Assembly (NCBI GenBank): GCA_039621445.1
Contig: CP154956.1
Coordinates: 18,189,428 to 18,253,427 of the forward strand
DNA length: 64,000 bases
Reading direction: 5' to 3'
Source of the DNA: Euglena gracilis
Taxonomy: Eukaryota > Euglenida > Euglenophyceae > Euglenales
This document shows, piece by piece, positions 31,040 through 43,924 of this stretch. The translations under genes and the position numbers were made by a program. The notes beneath the pieces are model-generated. The model was not told the DNA's origin, ran no database searches, and saw only the letters and a program-made list of their open reading frames with translations. The first letter of the stretch is position 1; each line of letters starts with the position of its first letter.

Positions 31040-31990
31040 TTTTTCCCAGTGGCCAAAAGTGACGCAAAATGCATTGGTTTCGGGTCAAAAACGGGAGGCC
31101 AGGGGGTCGAAAAACGCGCATTCTCGGCTCGAAAACAGTTTTTCTGGGTCCGGGAATCAACAAAAATCGTTTTGGGCATACAATTTATTGTGATTTTCCG
31201 ACTTTTTTGACCCGGAAATGACCCAAAATACATGGGATTTGGGCGAAGAAAAAAATGGGAGGCCAGGGTGTCATTTTGGGTTCGAAGACATTGTTTTCCG
31301 CAAAATTCTTTTTAGATTTTTTCCCGCCATTTTTGACCTAAATATGGCCGAAAACGGCAGGGTCGGAGACCTGCACCACTGTTTTGCTTCATTTTCGAGA
31401 TATTTTGAAAAGATCGAGATTTTTTTGGCCCGAAACGGGCAAATCTGGAACAAGCCGAAACTGTACAAAATGGCCAAAATTTGGCCGAAAAACGGGTGTA
31501 ACTCGGGCTAACACGAACAGATGGGGAAATGAACATCATGGTTGGATAGGGCATTCCAAGGACTTCATTTTTGGTCGCTGGACATTTTCTTTTGATTTTG
31601 CTGTATTTTCGAGATATTTTGAAAATATTGATTTTTTCGCCCCCCAAAACGGCCCGAAAACATCCCAAAATGGCCGTTTGGGGCCGCAAAAGCGCGCCGG
31701 AGCACCAGGCATGACGGTAGCCAAAATGGCGTTCGGGGGGTGATCCTCGGGGGCCTCCAGGGGTGCATTTGTTCTGGCAGACACTTCTGGATAATAAGGT
31801 GCGTTTTCTCGAGGTATTTTTGAAAAAAAATTCTGACCGAAAATCTCACCCCGGCGAAATGCAGAGTTTGAAGGGGGCGGGCCAATCCTATCATCCCACC
31901 CAGTTTAGTCCCCTTTGCAGGTCTATAACTTGGGCCTGGCGGGTCAAACGGAGGTGATTTGGAAACTATCCAGTCGCTTGCGACTGCCGT
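31040..31990 (-). repeat. Composite dispersed repeat, inverted copy 3
   Basis: Order D (31060-31250: 'GGCTCGAAAACAGTTTTTCT', TTTTTTGACCCGGAAA), C units (31380-31640: 'TTTCGAGATATTTTGAAAA', GTAACTCGGGCTA), and A (31900-31990: 'GGTGATTTGGAAACTA', CCAGTCGCTTGCGACTG). Same architecture as the copy at 3.2-4.6 kb. Confidence 0.75.
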
Positions 31991-31999
31991 TGTGCCGTG

Positions 32000-34470
32000 C
32001 AACTAATGAGCTGAAAAAGCTCGCAAATGGGGTAAAGATTCCAAATCAACGGCAGAGACCAACCTCATCGGAGGTGAAGCATCTTGAAGGGCGTTGTCTT
32101 TTTTTGGGGCCTGTCACTGCCTTAAAAGAAATCAAACGCTGATTAAATACCTCCCCCCCCCCCCGGGCGCTTGGCCTGGACCATGATTGAAAATAAAACC
32201 GGGGGCCAACCTTAGGGGGCCAAGTTTGCATGTCAAGAGCGTGAACGGGCCAACAACACCAACATCACAGGGGGGTGTTCAGGGTCCCCCCGATTAGAAT
32301 TTTTTTTTCGTCCGGCGCTGCGCGCTAGGGTGTATTAAGCTGCTTTTGTTCCAAAAAAATAAAAAAAGGCAAAAATGGGCATTTTTGGCCATTTTGGGGG
32401 GTCCAAATTTTTTCCCGCTTCGCACCAATCTTCTTTTCACAACTCCCAATTTTCTTAAAATGTGGCACTATCCGTTCGAAAATTTTTTCAAAAAAATTCA
32501 ATGTCCATCTAAATATTTTAGGATTCTCCCAAAAAGCATCCTCAGGGGTGCGGAACTGGAGGGCATAATAATAATAATAATACTAAAACTAAAGGGTATC
32601 CTGACATCTAATGTATTACTGCTGTATTACAAATATATTTTATTCAAACCCTGCGGGGCTTTGTATTTGTGGGTTAATAATCAGGCCGGTAAGACCCAAA
32701 CAGGTCGAGTGGTCTGCCACACGTACCTTGATCGCGAGGAGGGCCAAAATGGGTTGCCAACTCTAGAGGGACCCTGAAAGGCCAAAACACCCGGAATGGA
32801 AGATGAGGTTAAACCAAGATTGGAACCAATTATATTGTTATTGTTTTTGTTGTTGTTTATTTTTGAGATCAGCAAAATTTCGAATGAGGTACACTGAATG
32901 TGGGGAGAGAATGACATTGCCATTGGCGTGTCGTGTGGAGAGAGGAAAAAGGGGTCCAAAGGGGTCCCTCCTCCCCACCTCATGATACTTTCTTTCTTCT
33001 GCACTGGTCTGTTCTCCATTGCACATGCCTTCTATGGCACCCTTTCCCCCCCCATCGTTTCAAATTTCACCCCTTTATCTCCATTCACTCCATTCCTAAG
33101 CTAATCCAGGCAAGTGAAAAATAGACACAGTGCAATCAATCTCAGCTTCGCATGAATGTAGAGCAACGTTTTGCTGAGGAATACTCGATGGACAATCATA
33201 CATCCATCAGACAGAATAAGAGAGGTGGTGCACTTGTACATTTGTGCACAACTGAGCAATTTGTGCACAGGTGAGCAGGCTCCAGCCAAAGACCATGGAT
33301 TCCCAAACCACTGCCGAAAAACCAGTACCTGCGGGATCAGTGGGATCGAAGAACCATTAAGAGATTTTGGCCTTTTTTGGGTTGATTTTGCACAGAGGTT
33401 GGCAGGAACGCCACCCCCCCCCCTCCATTAGCCTCTCTGTTCGGCACCCCCTCCTCAGCAGAAGGTTCTCATCAACCGTGCTGTTGCCATTTTGGAATAT
33501 TATGACCTTCACCCCAGTTGTGAAATCCCTCCCAACTTGCAAATCCCTCCCAATTTACACATGGCACAAAGTGGCGAAGGAAAAATATTTTGTTTTAGGA
33601 AACCTAAAAAATGGTTATTTTTTCATTTAAATCCAAAGAATCCAAAACAAAGACACCCAAAATGAGATCCATAATTCCCCTAAGTCCGGGCCACGATTGA
33701 AGGTAAGGCCCGGGGGCCAACCTCAAGAGGCCAAGTTGGCATGTCAAATATTTCGGCAGGCCATGCACAAAGTCGTCCAAAAATCTTACAAACACCTGAA
33801 AACCGGAGGGCCAAGATCTAACTTTAGGGGGGGCGTTGGAGGTGTCCAAATAATTAATGCCTCTCCTTCATGGTTGTTGGTCAAAATATGACCACAAACA
33901 GCACCCGAAACACACCTCCTATGGAACGATGTCTCCCGGACAGAATTCTTCACAAATGGGACTCGATGACGCTTGGGTACACAGAATCTGCTGAAAATAT
34001 TTTGGAAGTTTTGCGGCCACAAATGCGTTCCCTGGATTGGGGGGGGATTGATATTGGAGGCCGTTGGGAAAAATTGAATCCAAATCCAAACTTTGCAAAG
34101 GGCAGGATTGTACACTTTTGTGAGCTGATAAACACACTTCTGTATGCCTTCGCAGGCCTCCGGCTCATTGACCCTGGCGATGTTGGCCACAGCAGGACAA
34201 CTTGGAGGGGGGGCATGGCATGCTGGACCTTATCGTGGGTTGTTAGGCCTGCAATCAAGGGCAGGGGGAGGTCGGGAAACCCCCATAAGCTCTGAACACC
34301 CTCATTATAACGAGCAACAAACAACGAGAAAAAAATATAAAATATCCGTTTGGGCATTAGACAACTTTCTGCTGTGCTGAAACCTGGTGAATACCCTCAT
34401 GGTTTTTCGAGGGTGATTCTGGCAGGGGTTATTGGGAAGTGGGAGGGAGGTCTGGTGAGGGGGCCCCGTC
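32000..34470. other. Unassigned, including a 142-codon plus frame
   Basis: No exon recognised with confidence. A non-repetitive plus-strand open frame at 33870-34295 (ESAENILEVLRPQMRSLDWG within it) is overlapped by equally long minus frames, so it may be chance. Short ATA and TTG runs lie at 32566-32583 and 32832-32862. Confidence 0.3.
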
Positions 34471-34479
34471 CCCAGAGGT

Positions 34480-34620
34480 GGCCACGGCTGGTGATAGGCG
34501 GGTGGCTTCACTGTGAGTGGTGAGGCCACCGTTCGCAGGGCAGCCGCAGGCAGCTCTCGGGTTGGTTGTGAGGTGACAGGGGGCACCTGGCCGACACGGT
34601 TGGGGCTGGGACCGCAATTC
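34480..34620 (-). other. GC-rich candidate exon (unassigned)
   Basis: A GC-rich segment with an open Pro/Thr-rich minus frame (VPPVTSQPTRELPAAALR). Loosely like the segment at 12.4 kb in composition only. No partner exon or family recognised. Confidence 0.22.
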
Positions 34621-35417
34621 ATGGAGAAACAGTGAAAAATGTGGGGCAACACCAACCCAAAAGCCTGAATTGTGAAGGCAAAAATGTATCAATTTTTTGA
34701 GATATCTTGTTTGTTTTTTTGATCTCCGGAATGTGGAGAGTTGGGAAATCTGACGGACTTTGGAGGGTTATCAAATCCACCCGTAAACGTCCCCACTTCT
34801 CTGGGAAAAAATTATCACCTAAGCTTGTTCCCGCTGACTTTTGCAGCCGATGACCTTTACGGCGCGGGGGGGGGGGCAAATTTATTTAAATGTTTTTGTT
34901 GAACACTGTTTCGCCAGAAGGTCAGCAAGCACTTCTAATTTCTGTAAATAACATCCACTCCACTCGGGTTTCAAATCAGGCCTGAAATTGCAGAAAGTTG
35001 GCTTATGGAATGGGAAACCGTCAATTTTCAGTTTTCAGATGATCAAATCAAAAGAGTTTCTCTAATTAAAAAAAAAAGTAAAAGACAATTTGGCCGTATT
35101 TTGAGATATTTTTGACTGGTAATTGAATGCTTTTGCTAGACCAGGCAAAGTTTTTGCCTCCACGCCAGAAAGCATCAAGGACAGCACAGAGCATGCCGTG
35201 AGAACGAGAAACAATTGGGGACAAATATATGGAGCCACGTGGGATACATAGGGGTATACCAGTGGCCACCTCCGAAGGGTTACACTGGTATGGTCCTGCC
35301 CCGTGTTGTCCAAATTGAACTGACCCATTGACATTGGCCTTTTTCCCGACCATCTCCGACGTTCAACCAGGGGTATCCTGGTAGTTCTCGACTTCCCGAT
35401 AACCCTCATTAAATTAT

Positions 35418-35598
35418 TTAGGGTTAGGGATAGGGTTAGGGTGAGGGTTTTTTGGCCGAAGTTAATTGAGAATCTTAAAGAAGTATAAGCATAGTATAGT
35501 CTTAAAATAGTAGGCAAAATCATTCCCAATTTCGATGAAAATTGATACCTGAATTCAGACCGAATTTAGGCCTATCTTGAGCCCTAACCCTATCCCTG
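35418..35598. repeat. Short inverted telomere-like tracts
   Basis: TTAGGGTTAGGGATAGGG... at 35418-35449 faces CCCTAACCCTATCCC at 35582-35596. Both carry the same ATAGGG / TATCCC variant, so they look like the two arms of one inverted repeat rather than a telomere remnant alone. Confidence 0.75.
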
Positions 35599-35599
35599 T

Positions 35600-36690
35600 C
35601 ATTAACTGAATTTTCCTGAAATCCAGAATACCAGGGAAAATTTGGAAATTTGTTGAGCAAATTTAAAAAACACACACACACAAATTGCACAATTTTTTTT
35701 GCCATTGAGAATGAGTGAATTTGCCAAAATCGAAGGGTTCTTTGTGTTACTCTACATCAGAGTCTGGTGTGTGTGAAATAACGAAGCCAATAAATAACGA
35801 AGCCAAAGCCTTTGCAGCAATATTCTTCACCGAGGACATGAAGACGCTCAGGATTGTCCCTGGGCAGAGAGTCGGTGCAGGTACAAATGCACCATTTGCA
35901 GAAACACGCTGCGAGCGGACAAGAAAGATGGTGCGAGGCCCAAGACATGTCAGAGAGACATGTGGCCACAGCAGGGGTATGAATGCGCGACCACAGACTC
36001 CTGTCTTTTCCCACGACGCTTTAAAACATACCAGCGATAACTGAGGAAGGTATACTACAATGCTGCACAACATCAGAATTGAAAATGAGTTGATTTTGTC
36101 AGTCGACGGGTCCCCAGGCTTGGTGAGGCCGAAAAGAAGCCACTGTGGGGCCCCACAAATGGGGGGGGGGGGTAACTTTTGGGCATTTCACGGAGATATA
36201 CATCTCGGATTTTTTGGGGGGTAATCCTGAGTTAAGAAATTGTCCCAAATGATTCACCCCAGAAATTACTTGGGAGGGTTACATCGAGATCTCAAATACC
36301 TGGTGTATGGGGCTGGGGGGGGGGGGGTTGGGAGGCAATACACTCGAAATCGCCCAATATCAGACCAAACATATGACACACATGAACACATTAAAAAAAT
36401 CGCAGGAAAAAAACGGAAAAACAGAAACGAAAGCATCCCCCTCGCCACCGGAGCAAAGAACCATAGAAGCCGAGGAAGACTCAGGGGCCAGGTCAGGGGT
36501 CGAAAGCGAGTGAGTGGCGAGGCCAACGACTGCTCGCACTCAGGGATCAAACACAATCAAAATGAACTTGCCGGAACCGTTCGCCAACGGGCGAACTCAG
36601 CCCACCACGTTGCATCATCAGTGAGTGTATATCATTTATGTTCATGGTTTCCTGTCATTTGTGTGTCCAGTTGCTCTCGTTTCCCCGACA
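35600..36690. other. Unassigned sequence
   Basis: Contains a 35715-36073 segment open on both strands (plus frame with EAKAFAAIFFTEDMKTLR), not assigned to any family, and a G-run near 36160 and 36318. Confidence 0.3.
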
Positions 36691-36694
36691 GCTA

Positions 36695-36955
36695 CCTGTC
36701 AACCGGCTCGGCCGTGACCTTGGTGTCACCCAGTGTGACCTTGTGTGACCCCAGTGTGACCCTGGCGTGATCCCTGCTCCGAGGCGGGGAAGACCGAGGG
36801 CAGCGCTGGCCTCCCAGCGATGACGGACCGCGGCCACAGCCACGTTGTGGGCCGCAGACACTGATTGGGGGGCCGATGCCGTGCCAAAGCCAACCGCCTT
36901 GCTTCCCGATACAGCACAGCAGTATGCCACAAATCTTTGCGGGTGGTCCTCAACC
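36695..36955 (-). other. GC-rich candidate exon (unassigned)
   Basis: Open minus frame of non-repetitive composition (SAAHNVAVAAVRHRWEASAA, then LGLPRLGAG). Plausible exon by composition, but no family was recognised. Flanked at high coordinates by AT-rich DNA (37000-37190). Confidence 0.28.
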
Positions 36956-36989
36956 ACCGGCAACCAACCGACACATGGGGTGTGGCATA

Positions 36990-37487
36990 TACATATCTTA
37001 ACAATTACAATAAAATACTGTTCTTATTAGAATTATTTCTAACAAGTATATTTATTTTATCAAAATTATTTATGAAAACGTTATATTTATATGTGATACA
37101 AAAATGTTATGTTTATGAAACAAATACGTTTATTTATTGCAATTATTTTCATAAAATACCGAATAAAATATTGTCGGATATTTAACCCACCAAAAGACCA
37201 CTCAAAAAGTCAAAATTGGAATTGACAGAAATATATGACATCAAAACAGAGATCGGCACACGGGGTGGAAGGGATGATTCATGGCGTGCAACGTTTGGCG
37301 CATGAGGTGCACGAGGTGTCACACGAGCTGGACAAGGGATGCATTATTTTCTTCAATTCGATCAACAACTTCTGCACGAGGTGATTTCCACTTGCAGCCA
37401 GCCTCCCTAAAAATACCCTGTATATTATCCAGCTTCCCACCCACCCACCCGCCTGTGTATGGACATACCCACCAACATATACACACA

Positions 37488-37523
<36 letters not shown>

Positions 37524-38850
37524 GGATGGCCAGCTTGCATGGACCCCATTGGAGAAGTGGCTTCCCTGCCATGAAAGGCACAAGAAACCTTGCGGGGTTA
37601 AATCGGAAGCTGGGCGGGGAGAGGCCTGGAGTTTCCTTCCACCCAGCTTTGCCCCCGATATGCAGCACCCAGCCCCTCCAAATCCGTTGGCCCCTCTGGG
37701 CTGTTGTTGTAGAACCATTGACCCCCCCCCCCGGGAGTCATTGACTGGCCTGTATTGGTCCCCGGCCTGTCGTGTCCCTGCCACATGGCCCAGGCTTCTT
37801 TCTGATGCAAAGGGGAAAGATAAATGGGTATCACTATTGAACTTTGTCAAAGGTTGGGAAACAGAAGTTAAAGCCGAACAGTTACAACCTTGGGTGCCGT
37901 TGCAGTCCCGCTCTGGCCAGCATACAAATAATCACAATAATCTAAAATAATGGATTAGAATAAAGAGTTGTTGGTACAAATCTGCGATTCCCTGTTGAGT
38001 GCACACAAGAATTGTTCGGACTCCAAACACCTGCAAACGGACTCAAAACAAAAGCCACATCCTCCAACAGTAGAATCCAGGTACCACTTATTACAAGGAG
38101 GTCCAGATATTTTTCATTCCAGCCATTAAATCCCCGACCTAAAAACAAAACAACATTTCTCGTTCCTCCGTTTGTTCACCCCAGATTCCACCAACTCAGT
38201 TTGACCTCTGACCTCAAAGACAACACAATACTGTGCAGGAAGCCAGCCTGTCCAACACCAGCCCCGAGTTTGGGAAGCGAGCCCTGAGAGATTGGGATGA
38301 TGACTCTGATAAAGATGACGGGCAGATGGAGGGCAGAGAGGAGAGGTGCCAGAGCAAGCAGAAATATACCCATATTTTTAAAAAAATGGAAATTAACCCA
38401 TGATATAAAATGCTAGCTTTTTCAGAGGGACAAACTCTTAAATTGGATTTTTTTTGTGGTTGTCCGTGGTCATTCGTAATTATTTGTGATTATTCACGAT
38501 TATTCATGATTTGAAAACCTCCAAAATTCGTGATCATTGATCATTGGAGGCATGAATTTATTCATTCCTTATTCATTTATTTATTCATTTATTCATGCGT
38601 TATTTGCTGGATTAGGTCTGGATTTTTTCGCGTTCTTGCCAAAGCATTCACGTACAAGCAAACAGCATTACTGGTGTCCTGTTCTGCACAGCGATTCATC
38701 AGAAACTTGTCTTCAATTCCATTTCCAGAGGGTTCCTGCTTTACCCTCATCCACGGAATCCTGGTAGAAACTTTGTTCAGGTTCATTCACCGTAACAGAA
38801 CCCAAAAACATAAACACAGAATGAAAGCCAAAGCAACCAGGAAAGGGAAC
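36990..38850. other. AT-rich block, CA array, unassigned
   Basis: 37000-37190 is strongly AT-rich; a CA array lies at 37478-37520; 38455-38600 holds degenerate TTCA/TTAT units. No gene was recognised. Confidence 0.45.
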
Positions 38851-38864
38851 TCCGTTCGGGGGGC

Positions 38865-39005
38865 AGGGGGGCCGGAGTGCGCGGCGGTGCAGGGCCACCG
38901 CTGCGCAGGGTGGCTCGCTGGGAGGTGCCTGCTGCTGGCCGGTGGTGGGTGGTGGTGGTGGGCCCTGGGACAGCAAGAGGCAGCTGCTGGGGAAGAGGAG
39001 GGAGA
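38865..39005 (-). other. GC-rich segment, possible exon (unassigned)
   Basis: A GC-rich island, Pro-rich on the minus strand and Gly/Trp-rich on the plus strand. Not recognised. Immediately followed by a CTTTTTAAAGGTAGGGG terminus-like word. Confidence 0.2.
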
Positions 39006-39419
39006 GCGAGGTCTTTTTAAAGGTAGGGGGGGGTTGACACCCACACACCCCTTTGGGGGGAGGGGCTCGGGGACCAGTTTTGGGGATCCCCCCCGACACA
39101 CGCACAGGCTTGTGTGGGAATCTCCGGGGGGAGGAGAACCCCCTCCAAAACTGGGGGGTGTGGGGGACTCCCCTCCTATTTCCAGTTTTCGGTCGCGGGA
39201 ACTTCTCGCCGTTGAGTGCAAAATTTCATATTGAGCCCCAAGAGGGTCCTAAACACCCAGCACGAAGCTTTTTCCGCCCCCGCAGAGGGGGGGGTGGGGA
39301 CCCCCCCCCTCTGCAACTAGGGGGGAGAGGTGTGGGGGACTCCCCTACCACCCTACCCCCCCAGGGGGGGTGACCCCTCCTGCCACCGACCTCATGGCTG
39401 CGGAGCTTCCCATACAACC

Positions 39420-39490
39420 CACACGCACGCACCCACCCACCCACCCACGCACGCATGCACACACGCACGCACACACACACACACACAGAA
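39420..39490. repeat. (CACG/CACC/CA)n microsatellite
   Basis: Mixed CACG, CCCA and CA units. Confidence 0.9.
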
Positions 39491-39494
39491 TTAT

Positions 39495-41700
39495 TTTGTG
39501 GTCCAAAAGAATGTAGAACAGAGGAAGATCCCCCTCCGGGGATCGCTGCTCGGCCCGAACCCCATCCCCTGGGAAGTTCGATGGGGGGGGGGGGTGGGCC
39601 GGACTCCCCAGGAACAACAACCTGGAAAAAAACCTCTGCAGGGAGGGCGGAGAGGAGACACGCAAGAGAACAAAAGATGAGTTGCTTCACCCTGTGTCCA
39701 ATGCAACCACTGGAAACTTGGACAGATATGCCGTAAACTTGAATTCTCCCTCAGGGACATTTAGCTGCATTCCAGTGAATATGCAGACCTGGCCGAGGAG
39801 GACCCCCCTCGGTAGCCAGCCAGCAGCCTTTCTCCAAGTCCCCTCACCCTCCCCATCCCCAATAAACAACTTCTTACTCCTGCCAAGCTAAGGGCATTTC
39901 ATTTCAACAGTTCTGGATTTTGCGCCCCAGGCCAATGGCGTGGGGGGGACATTGTACGTGGCCTGCCTGCCTCAGGATGTCAGGCTTCAAAATGATGATG
40001 TGCATAAGTTGTTTCTTTGGCGGTTTGTGCATTTTGGAGGAAACCAGGTCCGGTTCGCCCCCCCCCCCCAAATCAAGTTCAGGTTCAGCAGGGGACCTCT
40101 AACCCGGAGGGAGATCAGCAGCCTTCTTTCCAGATAGCTCAAATGATCCAGCCTTTGAGCTGACTCCCTCTTCCCAGGGCAGGGAGTCATTGACTGAAGC
40201 CCTGGTGGCTATCTTGACAATGTATGAATTTCGGTAATGCATCTTTTGTAGCAACACAACACTGATCGAGGCAACGTTAGGCAAAATGACAATCCCAGAG
40301 GGGGTTGATTTTAATTTTTTGGGGGACACGGTCCCTCAACAAATAATTATATTGTGACAAACTTCGATGAACTGCTCTCAATGTTGGATTTTGATGACAG
40401 GGGCAATAGGATGTAGGCTGTTTCATTGGCAAAAACACGGTGCGAAACTGAGGCCGAATGGGAAAAAAAAACGGCCGGCAATCCCGCGGTCAGTTGCAAA
40501 GAGAACAGGGAGAGCAGAGGTTGCCTCAACAATTGCTTTGCGCAAATAATCAAGCCCGAGACATTGGATCGCAAACATAAATCGTGCAGAGCAAGATAAA
40601 TGCATTGCAGGACACTGCAGGGCCAACGTGTAACCAGTTCGCATTGGGGGAAATATTGAGGGGCTCAACTGCACACAAGGGAGAACAAAAGAATCCTGTC
40701 TTTCAGGTTACCTTGCGCTCTGGTAACCAATTTTGCCACAGCATTTTGGGATCATACAATTTCCAGGCGACCTGTGGAGGGGGGTCATGTCCGGTTTTTC
40801 CAAAAACCAGTCAGTCACCCTCCGGGGATCGGCCACTCTGCATTCCAAGGGAAATTTGGTCAGTTTGGTGGTTTTCGGTCATTTGGAATTTTTCCCCCCT
40901 TTCCCATGGGGGGGGGGGGGAGGGTAGTCAGGGAGTCAGTCACTCTGAAAAAAAAACTTGTCACCCCCCGGGAAGGTGGTCCGCCAGTGACTGAATGACG
41001 GTAAACTTGGGATATTGGGAATGGTGTGCAGGCACAAATGGAGCTCGTTTTCAACCACAGAGAAAATGACGACGTGAAAATGTGGGGCCAATCAGCGAGC
41101 GACATTTCCAACCATGGCTGCAGGGTTTTGACAGTCGCCACAGGCAGGATTTGCGTATGTGTGTGCGTGCATGTGCGTGGGACGGCTGTTGCAACAGGGG
41201 AAGAAACAGTGTCAAACACAGCAGAGCAGAGCAGCGGGGGGCGGGGGCAGAGGTGCAGCCTTTCCCCCACGGACACAATGGGGACGAGGACGGTTGGAAA
41301 AAGCCTGCTTGGAGATCGAGGGAGGGGGATGAGGCCATTGGGGGGGGGGGGGGCACATTCTTGCATTTAGAAAGATAGCTAAATTTTAATGAAGAGATTT
41401 GGAACAAAAATATACTCCAAAAATCGGCGTGAAGCGCCGAAGAAAATCTTCGGCGTTCACTGGAGGAAATTGTATTTTTCTTAAAATTGCCGCTGAAAAT
41501 CCTGGACGGATCCAAAAAAAATGGCGGTAAAAGTCCAGGACAAAATTTTGTCCCGAACTTTTGCCACGACAACCTTTCCCGTCCAAGTCCCCCCCCCCTG
41601 GTGCGAGAAGATGGTTCTGGTAGTCGGGCCAAAATTGTCGAGGACTTTCTCTGGAAAAACAATTGACGGCAATGGCTCGCTTTTTTGATAATTCACCCTG
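39495..41700. other. Unassigned sequence
   Basis: No exon or mobile element was recognised. A TCGGCGTGAAGCGCCGA dyad lies at 41424-41440. Confidence 0.4.
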
Positions 41701-41714
41701 GCTTATGTGCTTTG

Positions 41715-41963
41715 CAGGCTTCTTTTCTTCTTCTTCTCGGGGGGGGGGGGGTGGCACAGCAGGCAACCCCCAGAGTCGGTTTCGGGGCCCGGAGCCTGCC
41801 AACCAAGCCATTTTTCCTTTAAAAATGACCATTTTCGGGCCCCTGGCGCCAGGGAGTGTGCCATGCACTACCCACCCAAAACCCGACCAGGGGATCCAAA
41901 GTGCCCTACCCAGTCTGGCAGTAGCCCCCCCCCCCCCCCGAGGGATGTGACCTGACAAGCCTG
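41715..41963. mobile_element. hAT-like MITE 2 (249 bp)
   Basis: Left end CAGGCTTCTTTTCTTC and right end ...ACAAGCCTG are inverted. Flanks GTGCTTTG (41707-41714) and GTCCTTTG (41964-41971) match at 7 of 8 bases. The interior has the shared block GAGCCTGCCAACCAAGCC ... 'AAAATGACCATTTTCGGGCC', related to sequence at 4.9, 16.0, 21.3 and 59.5 kb, between G and C runs. No coding capacity. Confidence 0.72.
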
Positions 41964-42029
41964 GTCCTTTGAAGAGAATATCACTGGGCCATTCCAAGAA
42001 TCCCGAGAATTCCAAGAATTCCGAAAAAG

Positions 42030-42250
42030 GGGTCCTCGCCTGGAAGCCGCGTTCCGGGCAGGAAAAGGCTGGGCGGCGGCGTAAGCTGCGGTGCGTCGCG
42101 TCCGCAAAGCAACTTACGGCGGTCGTCCCCCGGCAGCGGTGGGTGAGGACTGCTGCGTCAGAGGGGGGGAGGGCTGTCGGAGGGGGAACGGCGGCGTGGC
42201 CTGAGGCGGAACCAAATGGGGAGCGGAAAGGAGGGGCAGAGGAGGGCAGG
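42030..42250. other. GC-rich segment, possible exon (unassigned)
   Basis: CG-rich with open frames on both strands. The minus frame contains AAVLTHRCRGTTAVSC. Not recognised. Confidence 0.2.
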
Positions 42251-42285
42251 AAATCTTGTGGGAAGGGTATCCCTGCAGTCACACA

Positions 42286-42331
42286 CAGCACCACACACAC
42301 ACACACACACACACCACGCACACACACACAC

Positions 42332-42376
<45 letters not shown>

Positions 42377-42412
42377 GTGTGGTGTGTGTGTTGTGTTGTG
42401 TGTGTGTGTAGG
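42286..42412. repeat. (CA)n-(TG)n head-to-head array
   Basis: About 85 bp of CA units run directly into CATGTGTGTGG and about 40 bp of TG units, forming a palindromic microsatellite that can fold into a cruciform. Confidence 0.93.
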
Positions 42413-42433
42413 TCCAAATGTGTTACACTGCAC

Positions 42434-42540
42434 AAAAAAAAAAAAAACAAAAAAAAAAAAACAGGCAAAACAAAAAAAAAACTGCAAAAAAAAAAAAAAA
42501 CTGGCAAAAAACTGCAAAAACAAATCAAAAAAAAAAACAA
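42434..42540. repeat. A-rich tract with CTGCAAAAA words
   Basis: Runs of A broken by CAA and CTGCAAAAA, related to the TGCAAAAA minisatellite. Confidence 0.85.
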
Positions 42541-42608
42541 TAAACAAGCTGAATGGTCATATGCAAAACAAAAAGTAATCACACGAGAACGCCCCATTCA
42601 CCTAACTT

Positions 42609-43076
42609 TTGAACAACTTTGGAGCTGATGACAATAAAAGAAAGCAATCAGGTCACACTGTGGTTTGGTTTTCATGCACTGAAACACAAGTCATGTGTTT
42701 GGTTTGGATGCTGGTTCACACTGGTTTTCCTGCACCAACAAGACACAAAAAAAAACAGTTTTTGGATTTGGTCCCCAGGAATCCCAAAATAATTGAATCT
42801 GCTCAGGAGTGTGCAAATGACGATTGCCAAAATAAGCATCGTGACATCTGTCACCACATGCACAAGTTGGAGATGGAGCGATTTTGGTTGGGGAGAAATT
42901 GTGGCGTTGTCACCGAAACAATCTGTTTTTTTGGAATGGTGGCTACAACAATTTCTGTTGTGTCGAGAGGCAAGGCAGTTGGCAAAACAGTTGGGGGCAA
43001 GACAACTGGTGGGATTACTGTAGACAACACAACTCATGAAGAGATTTTTTGAGAGAGACTTTTTCTTGAGAAACAC
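42609..43076. other. Region open on both strands (hypothetical)
   Basis: A 148-codon plus frame (CANDDCQNKHRDICHHMHK within it) and a 135-codon minus frame (LHLQLVHVVTDVTMLILAIV within it, hydrophobic) overlap. Neither is repetitive, and neither was recognised. At most one can be coding. The tail is repetitive (GKTVGGKTTGG). Confidence 0.2.
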
Positions 43077-43164
43077 CCATCAAACAACACAATCCAGCGT
43101 AACAAGACGCAGAGCACCAAAAAATGAGCACCTCAGGTTTCCTCAAAACTGAAATCAAAAAAAA

Positions 43165-43285
43165 AACAGCAAAAAACTGCACGTGTGCAGTTTTTTTCAG
43201 AAAAAAAGCTGCAAAAAACTGCAAAAAACTGCAAAAAACCGAAAATGTGAAAACTGCAAAAAAACTGCAAAAACTGCACGGTGCA
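43165..43285. repeat. CTGCAAAAAA repeat cluster
   Basis: Seven to eight ACTGCAAAAA words with a dyad GCACGTGTGC near the start. Confidence 0.85.
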
Positions 43286-43317
43286 TATTTTGCCCCTCTC
43301 TGATGCATACATATCTG

Positions 43318-43470
43318 TATATACACGCACACACATACATAGATACATAGATACATAGATACATACATACATACATACATACATACATACATACATACAT
43401 ACATACATACATACATACATACATACATACATACATACATACATACATACATACATACATACACACATAC
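43318..43470. repeat. (ATAC)n microsatellite
   Basis: About 120 bp pure CATA units with ATAG variants at the left. Confidence 0.96.
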
Positions 43471-43924
43471 ATACAAAACACAGAAGACATATATGTGTAA
43501 AATATGCGTGGCAAACACACCACCAATGAATTAGTATAAATATATTTTTTCCCCACCGGATCCTCCAGAACTTCTGACAAACTCCAGAATGGAGCCCAGG
43601 AAACAACATTTTGATCTAAGATTTGGCTTTGTTTAAATTGGTCACCCCAGAAAACCCAGATAGAAAGCATTTCGGAAACTATTGAGTAAAATCTTTGGAG
43701 GAATTAATTTCCCTGCCCATCAACACGGGTTTTCCCCCTTGGTTATCCAACCAGAGAGGCTCTTCTCCACTTTCATCATTTTAGACGGAGTCTCTTGGGT
43801 AGTTTCATGCGAGTGGTTGGCACATGGTACCATGGCCACGATGACGGGTGGCGCTGAAGAAATTGGAGGCTGGGTTTGTGCGATGGCCAATGCCTTACCC
43901 CCTATGTCCAATGACCGGTAACCT

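Noticed and set aside
35418-35598. True telomere
   Set aside because: The tracts are short, degenerate, inverted to each other and internal.
41386-42597. 403-codon minus-strand open frame
   Set aside because: It runs through a MITE, a CA/TG palindrome and an A-rich tract; composition changes at each repeat boundary and no domain is seen.
43318-43470. Possible CRISPR-like array
   Set aside because: Pure tetranucleotide repeats without spacers, in eukaryotic DNA; the same applies to 1385-1609.
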